From: an uncultured Bacteroidales bacterium
Lineage (GTDB): Bacteria > Bacteroidota > Bacteroidia > Bacteroidales > UBA932
Length of the DNA stretch: 64,000 bases
Assembly: GCA_944323505.1 (NCBI GenBank)
Contig: CALUST010000031.1
Span: 1-64,000 of the forward strand
Direction: 5' to 3'
Shown: piece after piece, positions 55,807 to 63,399 of the stretch
How the letters are laid out: each line of letters starts with the position of its first letter
How positions within the stretch are numbered: the stretch's first letter is position 1
Position numbers and translations under genes: made by a program
The notes under the pieces: model-generated
Databases searched by the model: none
What the model saw: the letters and a program-made list of their open reading frames with translations, nothing else
What the model was told of the DNA's origin: nothing

Positions 55807-56621
55807 TGGGAGAAGGCAATCTTATATCAGAACTTCTTCAGGCGAGGAGGGCAAGGAGGATGCAGCCTCATCTGATGCGCGATCCGGGCAATGTGATCGA
55901 GGTGGAGCATCTCACCAAGAGGTTCGGGGATTTCACGGCAGTGGATGACATATCCTTTGAGGTACGCAGAGGCGAGATATTCGGGTTCCTCGGAGCGAAC
56001 GGTGCGGGAAAGACCACCGCCATGAAGATGCTTACCGGCCTGAGTTTCCCGACTTCAGGTTCGGGACATGTCGCCGGTTTCGATATATGGAAGCAGTCAG
56101 AGCAGATAAAACGGCATATCGGCTATATGAGCCAGAAGTTCGCCCTGTACGGGGATCTGACGGTCAAGGACAATATGGAACTTTTTGCCGGTATCTACGG
56201 GGTGCCGAAGAACGAGGTCTCCGCCAGGATTGACAATCTTCTCGGGCGGCTTTCCATGTCGGACGAGAAGAATGCCCCGGTGAAGGATCTTCCGCAGGGC
56301 TGGAAACAGAAACTGGCATTTTCGGTCTCCATTATCCACAGGCCGGAGATAGTATTCCTTGACGAGCCGACAGGCGGTGTGGACCCCGCAGCCAGACGAC
56401 AGTTCTGGGAACTGATATATGAGGCTGTGGACGAGGGTATTACGGCGTTTGTCACTACGCATTATATGGATGAGGCAGAATATTGCAACAGGATATCGAT
56501 GATGGTTGACGGGAGGATTGACGCTCTCGACTCCCCGTCAGCCCTGAAACAGAGATACGGGGCGGCGTCCGTCGCAGAGGTCTTCGATATTCTTGCCAGG
56601 GGAGCAAAGAGAGCAGAATGA
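55803..56621 (+). CDS. ABC-2 exporter ATPase, second subunit
   Basis: The 272-aa ABC ATPase has Walker A GANGAGKT (64-71) after a 60-residue N-terminal segment, and Walker B EIVFLDEPTGGVDPA. The signature is degenerate: DLPQGWKQKLAFSVSI replaces LSGGQ. It equals the C-terminal half of YbhF, so here the two nucleotide-binding domains are separate, coupled genes that probably form one heterodimer with one canonical and one variant signature site. Starts at 55803 and 55806 are both possible. Confidence 0.9.
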   Translation: MMGEGNLISELLQARRARRMQPHLMRDPGNVIEVEHLTKRFGDFTAVDDISFEVRRGEIFGFLGANGAGKTTAMKMLTGLSFPTSGSGHVAGFDIWKQSEQIKRHIGYMSQKFALYGDLTVKDNMELFAGIYGVPKNEVSARIDNLLGRLSMSDEKNAPVKDLPQGWKQKLAFSVSIIHRPEIVFLDEPTGGVDPAARRQFWELIYEAVDEGITAFVTTHYMDEAEYCNRISMMVDGRIDALDSPSALKQRYGAASVAEVFDILARGAKRAE

Positions 56622-56631
56622 ACGGCAGGTC

Positions 56632-57798
56632 ATGAAGGAGTTTTTCGCATTTGTAAGAAAGGAGTTCCTGCACATATTCCGTGACAGGCGTACTCTTCTT
56701 GTGCTCATAGGCCTGCCGACGATGCTCATCGTACTGTTCGGCTTCGCCATTTCCACGGAGATACGCAATGTCAATATCGGGCTGTATTCACAGGATGATG
56801 ACATCGCCGTCGCAAGGCTTATGGAGAAGATAGACCAGAGCGAGTATTTCACCTATATCGGCGAATACGGTTCTGAGGAAGACGTGGACATGGCTATGAG
56901 ACGGGGAGAGATCGATGCCGCCCTTATGTTCGGCCCGGATTTCGCCGCAAGCCTCTACAGTGATGCAGGTGCGGACATATCTGTAGTCGCTGACGCCACC
57001 AATCCGAACAATGCTTCGATGGAGGTGATGTATCTGACAGGGATAGTGGCTGACTATTTCAGGGATGATGTCGAGGAGGCGGTAGCTGTAAGGATGCTTG
57101 CCTCCATGTCCGGGGATGAGTCCGGGGAGAGTGTCCCGACTGCAATGCCCGGGACGGTCGGGCCTCAGTTGAGGATGCTGTACAATCCGCAGCTGAAGAG
57201 TTCGTACAATTTCGTGCCGGGCATCATGGGACTGATTCTTCTGCTTATCTGCGCGCTTATGACGTCCGTGTCGATTGTCAGGGAGAAGGAGACCGGGAGC
57301 ATGGAGGTGTTGCTGGTATCCCCGATAAAGCCTATCAATATAGTGCTGGCCAAGATGATACCGTACTTTGTCATTTCGTGTGCAGTGCTTGTCAACATCC
57401 TGCTGCTCACCATATTCGTGCTGAAGGTGCCTGTGGCAGGCAGTTTCTTCTGGATGATACTCGTATCGGTCATATATATCATTCTGTCCCTCGGCATAGG
57501 GATGCTGGTATCCAGCCTTGTGAAGACGCAGATAATCGCCACGCTCATCTGCGGGATGATATTCCTTGTCCCTGTGATGATGTTCAGCGGGATGCTGTAC
57601 CCGATTGAGAGTATGCCTGTCGCCTTGCAGTGGTTTGCCCAGACCATTCCTGCCAAATGGTTCATAGAGGCCATAAGGAAGATAATGATAGAAGGTGTGC
57701 CTGTAAGGTATGTCACAAAGGAGATACTGATAATGACTGGGATGGCTGTGGTGATATTTGCTGCCGCGGTCATCAAGTTCAAGGACAGGCTTGATTAG
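56632..57798 (+). CDS. ABC-2 exporter permease, first
   Basis: The 388-aa ABC-2 permease has an N-terminal helix (LLVLIGLPTMLIVLFGFAIS), a periplasmic domain of about 150 residues, and five C-terminal helices including GIMGLILLLICALMTSVSIVREKETGSMEVLLVSP. The ABC-2 EKE motif region REKETGSMEVL is present. The start MKEFFAFVRKEFLHIFRD lies 10 bases after the second ATPase stop. It corresponds to the YbhS/YbhR-type permeases. Confidence 0.9.
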   Translation: MKEFFAFVRKEFLHIFRDRRTLLVLIGLPTMLIVLFGFAISTEIRNVNIGLYSQDDDIAVARLMEKIDQSEYFTYIGEYGSEEDVDMAMRRGEIDAALMFGPDFAASLYSDAGADISVVADATNPNNASMEVMYLTGIVADYFRDDVEEAVAVRMLASMSGDESGESVPTAMPGTVGPQLRMLYNPQLKSSYNFVPGIMGLILLLICALMTSVSIVREKETGSMEVLLVSPIKPINIVLAKMIPYFVISCAVLVNILLLTIFVLKVPVAGSFFWMILVSVIYIILSLGIGMLVSSLVKTQIIATLICGMIFLVPVMMFSGMLYPIESMPVALQWFAQTIPAKWFIEAIRKIMIEGVPVRYVTKEILIMTGMAVVIFAAAVIKFKDRLD

Positions 57799-57834
57799 GA
57801 TAAATGCAAATGGATATATAGCGGGATTTATGCC

Positions 57835-58941
57835 ATGTCATCATTCGGATATCTGTTCATAAAAGAGATGAAGCAGTTTTTTGCCAACCCGTTCATGCCG
57901 GTCGTGCTGATTCTCCTGCCGTTGCTTCTGATGCTTGTGGTGCCTCTTGCCGCCAACATGGAAGTCCGCGATGTGAGGCTTGCAATCGTGGACAGGGACC
58001 GTTCCGACATGTCAGTGCAGCTGATTGACAGGATATCCAGGTCGGGTTATTTTGTGTTCGCCTCGTATGACGACACATACGACAAGGCCATTCATGAACT
58101 GAGCAAAGGGAACGCTGACATCATTCTTGAGATTCCGGCAGGCATGGAAAAGGCCGTAGGAAGAGGGGAGAATGCTGAAATTTTCATTGCTGCCAATGCC
58201 GTCAACAGTACGAAAGGCACGATGGGAGGGGGATACCTGTCCTCAATTGTGTCGGAATTCTCATCAGACCTGTCTGTACAGGGCGGACAAGGAGAGGGGA
58301 TGCCCCTGCGTATAGTGCCGCAGTACAGGTACAACCCTCATCTGGACTACCGGCTGTTCATGGTGCCGGCCCTGATGATAGTGGTGATCATACTTATCGG
58401 AGGATTCTTCCCTACTATGAGCATAGTGTCCGAGAAGGAGAACGGCACTATTGAACAGATAAATGTCTCTCCTGTCAGGAAGCGGGATTTCATCCTCTCC
58501 AAAGTGGTCTTCTACGGGCTGCTCGGCATTTTCGCCTTCACTATTTCCATCCTGATTGCCCACTTTGTCTACGGGCTTGCCTCCAACGGCGGGATGCTCG
58601 AGATTTATGTAAGCGCGATGATTTTCCTGGTGTTCATGGGAGGCTTCGGACTCGTGATATCCAATTATTCCGAGACATTGCTGCAGGCGGTGTTCCTGAT
58701 GCTGTTCTTCGTGCTGATATTCATGTTGATGAGCGGCATTTTCACGCCGGTCAGTTCAATGGAGACATGGTCGCAGTATGTGACGTACATACTGCCTACA
58801 AGATATTTCGTGAATATCCTGCGGGCAGTGTGTCTGAAAGGCAGTCATTTTGCAGACATGTCATTTGATTTCATCATGCTGTCTGTCTTTGCTGTCTTCA
58901 TCAATGTGTTTGCGATAGTCACCTACAAGAAGCAGAACTGA
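57835..58941 (+). CDS. ABC-2 exporter permease, second
   Basis: The 368-aa ABC-2 permease is a paralogue of the preceding one, with the same topology and NGTIEQINVSPVRKRDFILSK in place of the SMEVLLVSP region. Together the two would form the membrane channel; the complete system is TolC, lipoprotein adaptor, two ATPases and two permeases. By analogy with YbhFSR/RhtABC-like systems the substrate could be a toxic organic compound or a membrane lipid; not inferable. It converges on the aldo/keto reductase gene. Confidence 0.9.
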   Translation: MSSFGYLFIKEMKQFFANPFMPVVLILLPLLLMLVVPLAANMEVRDVRLAIVDRDRSDMSVQLIDRISRSGYFVFASYDDTYDKAIHELSKGNADIILEIPAGMEKAVGRGENAEIFIAANAVNSTKGTMGGGYLSSIVSEFSSDLSVQGGQGEGMPLRIVPQYRYNPHLDYRLFMVPALMIVVIILIGGFFPTMSIVSEKENGTIEQINVSPVRKRDFILSKVVFYGLLGIFAFTISILIAHFVYGLASNGGMLEIYVSAMIFLVFMGGFGLVISNYSETLLQAVFLMLFFVLIFMLMSGIFTPVSSMETWSQYVTYILPTRYFVNILRAVCLKGSHFADMSFDFIMLSVFAVFINVFAIVTYKKQN

Positions 58942-58949
58942 CGTGTCAG
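58938..58949. repeat. Dyad CTGAC-GT-GTCAG over two convergent stops
   Basis: A perfect 5+2+5 inverted repeat contains the permease TGA (58939-58941) and the reductase stop (58946-58948), the same arrangement as at 31398-31417. Confidence 0.35.
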
Positions 58950-60340
58950 AGTGTGCCCTGCTTCAGTTTTTCCACGAATGCGTCAATCTTCTGCATCTCT
59001 TTCGGGATGTCGATTCCTTGCGGACAGTGTGGTGAGCACTGGTTGCATCCGATGCAATGGTCTGCCTGTCTGAGTCGCGGCACGCTCCTGTCATATCCGA
59101 TGAGGAATGCCCTGCGGGCCTTGCGGTAGTTTTCGCTCTGTGATGATGCCGGGATGTTGCCCTCGTTGAGGCATTTGTTGTAATGCAGGAGCACACCCGG
59201 GATGTCTATGCCGTATGGGCATGGCATACAGTATTTGCAGTCGTTGCACGGAATGGTATTGAACTGCATCATGAGTGATGCGGTATCCTGCAGGAAGGAG
59301 AATTCATCCTCGCTGAGCGGCTTGAGCGGAGAGTAGGTGTGCAGGTTGTCCTGCAGGTGCTCCATGCGTGTCATGCCGCTGAGTACAGTGAGTACATGCG
59401 GGAAACTTCCGGCAAAGCGGAACGCCCAGGAAGCGACACTGTTTTCCGGTTCCCTCTGCTTGAACTGCCTGACGACATTGTCCGGCACATTGGAAAGCCT
59501 TCCCCCGAGCAGCGGTTCCATGATGACTACAGGTATGTCTCTCTTTGCAAGTTCATTGTACAGATACTCGGCATTGGTGTTGCGTTCGTTTATCTGCTTT
59601 GCGAATCTCCAGTCAAGATAGTTCATCTGTATCTGCACGAAATCCCATTTGTAGGTGTCGTGCATTGACAGCAGATAGTCGAAAACCTTCACGTCACCGT
59701 GATATGAGAACCCGAGATTGCGGATACGCCCGGCCTCGCGTTCCTTGAGCAGGAAGTCGAGAATGCCGTTGTCGAGATACCTGTCATGGAGGTTCTGCAT
59801 CCCTCCCTGACCGATGGCGTGGAGCAGCAGGTAGTCGATGTAGTCCACTCCGAGTTCTTTCATCGAATTATGGTACATCGCGACGGAGGCTTCCCGGCTC
59901 CAAGTGGATGATGCGAAATTGGACAGTTTGGTCGCAATGAAATAACTGTCACGCGGGTGCCTGCCCAAGGCTATGCCGGTAGAGCGTTCCGAAAGCCCCT
60001 GGCAATAGGCAGGGGACGTGTCGAAATAGTTCACCCCGTGTTCCAGGGCATAGTCCACCATCATGTTGACCATCTCCTGGTCAATCTCCTCATTGCCTTC
60101 CCTCGCACTCTTTCCTCCTACGGTCGGCAGCCTCATCATCCCGAATCCGAGGATGGAGACCTTGTCTCCTGTCTTAGGGTTGGTCCTGTAGGTCATGTCT
60201 CCCTCCGGCAGGACGGAGGAGGCGGATGAACGGCTGCCGTTTCCTGATGAGCATGAGGCCAGACCTGCAGCAAGCCCTGCGGCCCCCATTGTCTTGAGGA
60301 AATCCCTGCGTGTGATATTATTATTGCTATCCATAATCAT
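58946..60340 (-). CDS. Tat-exported aldo/keto reductase with 4Fe-4S tail
   Basis: The 464-aa precursor has a twin-arginine signal (NNNITRRDFLKTMGAAG, RR at 11-12) ending in a lipobox-like LASC30. The aldo/keto reductase barrel follows with catalytic residues in YFDTSPAYCQG, FIATKLS and DYLLLHAIG. The C-terminal 130 residues hold two iron-sulfur motifs, CNDCKYCMPCPYGIDIP and CIGCNQCSPHCPQGIDIP. Such proteins couple an NAD(P)-type reductase fold to ferredoxin-type electron flow. It is directly downstream of a membrane polyferredoxin gene, suggesting an exported reductase fed through the membrane. Met at 60334 is an alternative start. Confidence 0.85.
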   Translation of the reverse strand: MIMDSNNNITRRDFLKTMGAAGLAAGLASCSSGNGSRSSASSVLPEGDMTYRTNPKTGDKVSILGFGMMRLPTVGGKSAREGNEEIDQEMVNMMVDYALEHGVNYFDTSPAYCQGLSERSTGIALGRHPRDSYFIATKLSNFASSTWSREASVAMYHNSMKELGVDYIDYLLLHAIGQGGMQNLHDRYLDNGILDFLLKEREAGRIRNLGFSYHGDVKVFDYLLSMHDTYKWDFVQIQMNYLDWRFAKQINERNTNAEYLYNELAKRDIPVVIMEPLLGGRLSNVPDNVVRQFKQREPENSVASWAFRFAGSFPHVLTVLSGMTRMEHLQDNLHTYSPLKPLSEDEFSFLQDTASLMMQFNTIPCNDCKYCMPCPYGIDIPGVLLHYNKCLNEGNIPASSQSENYRKARRAFLIGYDRSVPRLRQADHCIGCNQCSPHCPQGIDIPKEMQKIDAFVEKLKQGTL

Positions 60341-60342
60341 TT

Positions 60343-61830
60343 CTACATTTCGCTGTGTGTCAGATGACCTTCTACATAGATGGCGCTGAACGGACGTGCC
60401 GGGCACAGGTTCTCGCATGCCCCGCAACCGATGCACCGTTCCGTGTTTATTGCGGGAATCTTGAGCGAAGCCGGGTCGGACGGCACGGATGGTATCATCT
60501 GGATGGCTCCTGTAGGGCAGTGTCTTGCACAGTTGCCGCACTCCTGCCCGTCTGTGAGTGGCACGCAGTTGTCACTTATCCACACGGCGTGTCCTATCCG
60601 GACAGATGACTTCTCTGCAACGGTTATCGGAAGAATGGCCCCGGCAGGGCATACGTCTGCGCATCTGGTGCATTCAGGACGGCAGTAGCCTCTTTCGTAT
60701 GACATTTCCGGCATCATCAGATGCATGAGTCCGGTTGACGGACGGAGTACCTGGTTGGGGCAGACGGACACGCACAGCTGGCAGGCTGTACAGTGGCTCT
60801 GGAAATTGCGCAGGCTGACGGCTCCGGCCGGGACTATCCTTGTCAGCCTGTCCGGAATCTTCTTGTCCTCTATGACTGCAAGTCCCCCGTCCACTTTCTT
60901 TTCCTGTGCCTTCATGGCTGCTGAGACTGTCGTCATGGCAGCAACGGCAAGGAAGGTCCTTCTGGAAGTGTCGGCCGTTGCAGGGGTCTTGTCTCCGGCA
61001 CTCCTGAAACGAAATTCATATCTTAATGCCCCGTGGCTGCAGGTGCCCAGGCAGTCAAAGCAGGTGACACATCTGCTGTGGTCGACCTTGTGGTTCTTGT
61101 AGTCTATGCACGATGCCTTGCACTGTCTCGAGCAGAGCCCGCATTCCTTGCATTTGCCGGCATCTATGACGATTCTGAAGAGCGAGAACCTCGACAGGAA
61201 CCCGAGTACTGTCCCGACAGGGCAGACAGTGTTGCAGTATGTCCTCCCGTTCTTCCATGCCAGGACGGCAATGACAATGAATGTAGCAGCCGCGATTATG
61301 AATGTCGGCAGGCTTTTCATCCAGACATCGACAGAGTAGAATGCGTAACTTCCGGCCTGCTCGGCAATGTATGCCAGCAGATTGTTTCCCCACTGCCAAA
61401 GGGGGGCAAGGAGATTGGACACCATGCGGCCGTATGAGGCATAAGGGTCAAGCAGGGCGACAAGAGTCCCGACTCCTGCAATCATCGCTGCCAGGAACAG
61501 TACAAGCATCCCGTAGCGGAGGATATTCCTTGCCGGAGACCATGTGTATCTCATTGCCGCTTTCCTGCTTCTCCGGCTGTTGATATGGGCCACAATATCC
61601 TGGAATACCCCAAGAGGGCAGATGACAGAGCAGTACACTCTTCCGAAGATGAGGGTAAGAAGCACAAGCACCAGAATGACCGCCGCATTCAGAGCGAGCA
61701 CTGCCGGCAGGAACTGTATTTTCGCCATCCATCCCAGCCAGGAATGCAGTGTCCCCGTGAAGTCGAGGAACAGCAGTGTGACCGCGATGAAGAAGATGAG
61801 GGCCAGCGCCCTCCTGATTGTTCTCAGCAT
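60343..61830 (-). CDS. Membrane polyferredoxin (NapH-like) with internal Tat-like segment
   Basis: The 495-aa protein begins with about five membrane helices, interrupted by YCSVICPLG (67-74) and YCNTVCPVG (199-206), the NapH/CcoG-type ferredoxin motifs. Two 4Fe-4S sites lie at 227-241 (CKECGLCSRQCKASC) and 254-264 (CVTCFDCLGTC). At 289-305 a twin-arginine-like hydrophobic segment (SRRTFLAVAAMTTVSAA) follows. The C-terminus has four more Cys clusters, CTACQLC, CTRCADVC, CGNCARHC and CIGCGACENLC. The layout suggests a membrane half plus a second ferredoxin half that may be on the other side of the membrane. The start at 61830 (MLRTIRRALAL) is chosen since a longer frame runs into the promoter region. 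It probably feeds the adjacent Tat reductase. Confidence 0.82.
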   Translation of the reverse strand: MLRTIRRALALIFFIAVTLLFLDFTGTLHSWLGWMAKIQFLPAVLALNAAVILVLVLLTLIFGRVYCSVICPLGVFQDIVAHINSRRSRKAAMRYTWSPARNILRYGMLVLFLAAMIAGVGTLVALLDPYASYGRMVSNLLAPLWQWGNNLLAYIAEQAGSYAFYSVDVWMKSLPTFIIAAATFIVIAVLAWKNGRTYCNTVCPVGTVLGFLSRFSLFRIVIDAGKCKECGLCSRQCKASCIDYKNHKVDHSRCVTCFDCLGTCSHGALRYEFRFRSAGDKTPATADTSRRTFLAVAAMTTVSAAMKAQEKKVDGGLAVIEDKKIPDRLTRIVPAGAVSLRNFQSHCTACQLCVSVCPNQVLRPSTGLMHLMMPEMSYERGYCRPECTRCADVCPAGAILPITVAEKSSVRIGHAVWISDNCVPLTDGQECGNCARHCPTGAIQMIPSVPSDPASLKIPAINTERCIGCGACENLCPARPFSAIYVEGHLTHSEM

Positions 61831-61857
61831 CGTTTTCCGGTTTAGATCCAATTTCTG

Positions 61858-61865
61858 CAAAAATA
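61858..61865 (-). promoter_or_regulatory. -7 box TATTTTTG for the polyferredoxin/reductase pair
   Basis: An exact TAnnTTTG match on the minus strand, 28 bases before the ATG at 61830. Confidence 0.45.
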
Positions 61866-61928
61866 ATCTATTATTGCATAACTGCTTTACCTGTTTTACT
61901 GAAATTATGATATTATTTCCGTTTTTTC

Positions 61929-61955
61929 GTATATTTGGCCTGCGGCCATTTATAC
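61929..61955. repeat. Long imperfect hairpin, copy 1
   Basis: Left arm GTATATTTGGCC (61929-61940), loop TGC, right arm GGCCATTTATAC (61944-61955). Ten of twelve stem positions pair; the two adjacent mismatches are T-T. The left arm contains TATATTTG (61930-61937), a -7 box match on the plus strand. Confidence 0.75.
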
Positions 61956-61974
61956 TGTTCACGCCTCGGCAATT

Positions 61975-61990
61975 TGCAAACTCGTTTGCA
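61975..61990. promoter_or_regulatory. Perfect 7+2+7 dyad TGCAAAC-TC-GTTTGCA
   Basis: TGCAAAC (61975-61981), TC, GTTTGCA (61984-61990). It resembles operators of LacI/GalR-family regulators (TGCAAACGTTTGCA-like), but no such regulator is in the window. It lies about 80 bases upstream of the mannanase gene, between the two long hairpins. Confidence 0.5.
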
Positions 61991-62007
61991 TTGCTCTCGG
62001 CTTCTGC

Positions 62008-62037
62008 GTATATTTGGCGCTGTCGCGCCATTTATAC
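62008..62037. repeat. Long imperfect hairpin, copy 2
   Basis: Left arm GTATATTTGGCGC (62008-62020), loop TGTC, right arm GCGCCATTTATAC (62025-62037). It shares the outer GTATATTTGG/CCATTTATAC arms with copy 1, including the T-T mismatches, but the inner stem is GCGC instead of GC-rich CC/GG, with pairing kept by changes on both sides. TATATTTG (62009-62016) is again present. Confidence 0.75.
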
Positions 62038-62040
62038 TGT

Positions 62041-62048
62041 TATATTTG
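62041..62048 (+). promoter_or_regulatory. -7 box TATATTTG for the mannanase gene
   Basis: An exact TAnnTTTG match immediately after hairpin copy 2; the predicted start near 62055 gives a leader of about 16 nt. A TTTG (62013-62016) inside the hairpin is 24 nt upstream, longer than the usual 19-21. Confidence 0.5.
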
Positions 62049-62070
62049 CTTTTATCAATAAAATTGGGAA

Positions 62071-63399
62071 ATGAAAACTTCTTCGTCAACATCATCCGTC
62101 ATTGTCATTTCTGTAATTATTGCGGCAATCATGGGCTTGTCATCTTGCGGCAGAACTGCAGGAAACGAATTTTTCAGGGTTGAGAACGGCCGTTTCGTGA
62201 AAGACGGCAGACAGATTAATTTCATCGGGGCTAACGTGTGGTATGCCCCGTTCCTTGCTGCCGACGGGGAATACGGTGACAGGCAGAGACTTGCCGCCGA
62301 ACTTGATTCACTGAAGGCAATCGGGGTGACCAATCTGCGCGTGATAGCCGGAGCCGAAGGGGCGGACGGTACTCCGTACAAGGTGGCCCCGACACTCCAG
62401 AAAGCCCCTGGAGTCTATGATACAACGATGCTGCAGGGTCTTGACTGGCTGATGGCCGAACTCGGGAAGCGGAATATGTCCGCCGTCCTTTATCTTAACA
62501 ATACCTGGGAATGGTCAGGCGGCTACGGCACGTACCTGGAATGGGCGGGTGCAGGGAAATCCCCTCTGCCGATACCTGACGGCTGGGTGAAGTTCAGTAC
62601 ATTTGTGTCGAAGTTCGTGACAGACGACAGGGCTAAGGCTCTTTTTGCAGACCATGTGAGATATATGGTATCGAGGACAAATACGGTTACAGGCGTGCCG
62701 TACAAGGATGATCCCGCCATATTTTCGTGGCAGATATGCAACGAGCCGAGATGTCTGTCCGCATCCGACAGTGTGAGGACTGTCTTTGCCGGGTGGATCC
62801 GGGATGTGGCGGCTCTCATCAAATCAATCGACCCCAATCATCTTGTGTCTACAGGCAGCGAGGGATACTATGGATGCGAGGCTGACCTGGACCTGTTCAG
62901 GGAGGTGCACTCTTCCCCTGACATCGACTATCTGAACATCCATATCTGGCCGTACAACTGGAACTGGGTTGACAAGGCCACTATCGTTGACAGCACTGCT
63001 GCAGCCATCAGGATGACAGACTGGTATCTGGATATGCATCTTCCTGTGGCGGAGGAACTCGGCAAGCCTGTGGTGATTGAGGAGTTCGGGTATCCGAGAG
63101 ACGGGCTCGGGTATTCGAAGGATGTGCCTGTCACAGCGAGGAATGTATATTATTCGCATATATTCGACCGTCTCATGCAGTCCGTCCAGGAGGGAGGCAT
63201 GATTGCCGGTGTGAATTTCTGGGCATGGGGAGGTGAGGCAGACCAGTCTGACGACAGGCTCTGGTGGAAGCCGGGAGACGACTATTGCGGGGATCCGGCC
63301 CAGGAGCCTCAGGGATACTATTCAGTATATGCCTCGGACACATCCACTGTCTCCCTCATCAGGAATGCGAACAGACGGCTTTCTACTCTGCCTTTTTGA
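62071..63399 (+). CDS. GH5 beta-mannanase lipoprotein
   Basis: The 442-aa precursor has a lipoprotein signal ending GLSSC26. The mature protein is a glycoside hydrolase family 5 (subfamily 7-like) endo-beta-1,4-mannanase: EFFRVENGRFVKDGRQINFIGANVWY at the start, the acid/base Glu225 in WQICNEPR, and the nucleophile Glu338 in VVIEEFGYPRDG. WNWVDKAT and NFWAWGGEAD complete the active-site pattern. It should be surface-exposed and hydrolyse mannan or glucomannan. No other polysaccharide-utilisation genes (SusC/SusD, sensor) are visible, so it is a lone enzyme in this window. Confidence 0.88.
   Translation: MKTSSSTSSVIVISVIIAAIMGLSSCGRTAGNEFFRVENGRFVKDGRQINFIGANVWYAPFLAADGEYGDRQRLAAELDSLKAIGVTNLRVIAGAEGADGTPYKVAPTLQKAPGVYDTTMLQGLDWLMAELGKRNMSAVLYLNNTWEWSGGYGTYLEWAGAGKSPLPIPDGWVKFSTFVSKFVTDDRAKALFADHVRYMVSRTNTVTGVPYKDDPAIFSWQICNEPRCLSASDSVRTVFAGWIRDVAALIKSIDPNHLVSTGSEGYYGCEADLDLFREVHSSPDIDYLNIHIWPYNWNWVDKATIVDSTAAAIRMTDWYLDMHLPVAEELGKPVVIEEFGYPRDGLGYSKDVPVTARNVYYSHIFDRLMQSVQEGGMIAGVNFWAWGGEADQSDDRLWWKPGDDYCGDPAQEPQGYYSVYASDTSTVSLIRNANRRLSTLPF

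Larger units (their letters stand above)
61831..62070. other. Divergent regulatory region with hairpin repeats (polyferredoxin / mannanase)
   Basis: No gene is seen in these 240 bases. They hold promoters facing both ways and a cluster of inverted repeats, listed separately. Confidence 0.7.

Noticed and set aside
62071..63399. A polysaccharide utilisation locus around the mannanase
   Set aside because: No SusC/SusD pair, sensor or second glycan enzyme is in the window; only the right side is truncated by the window edge.
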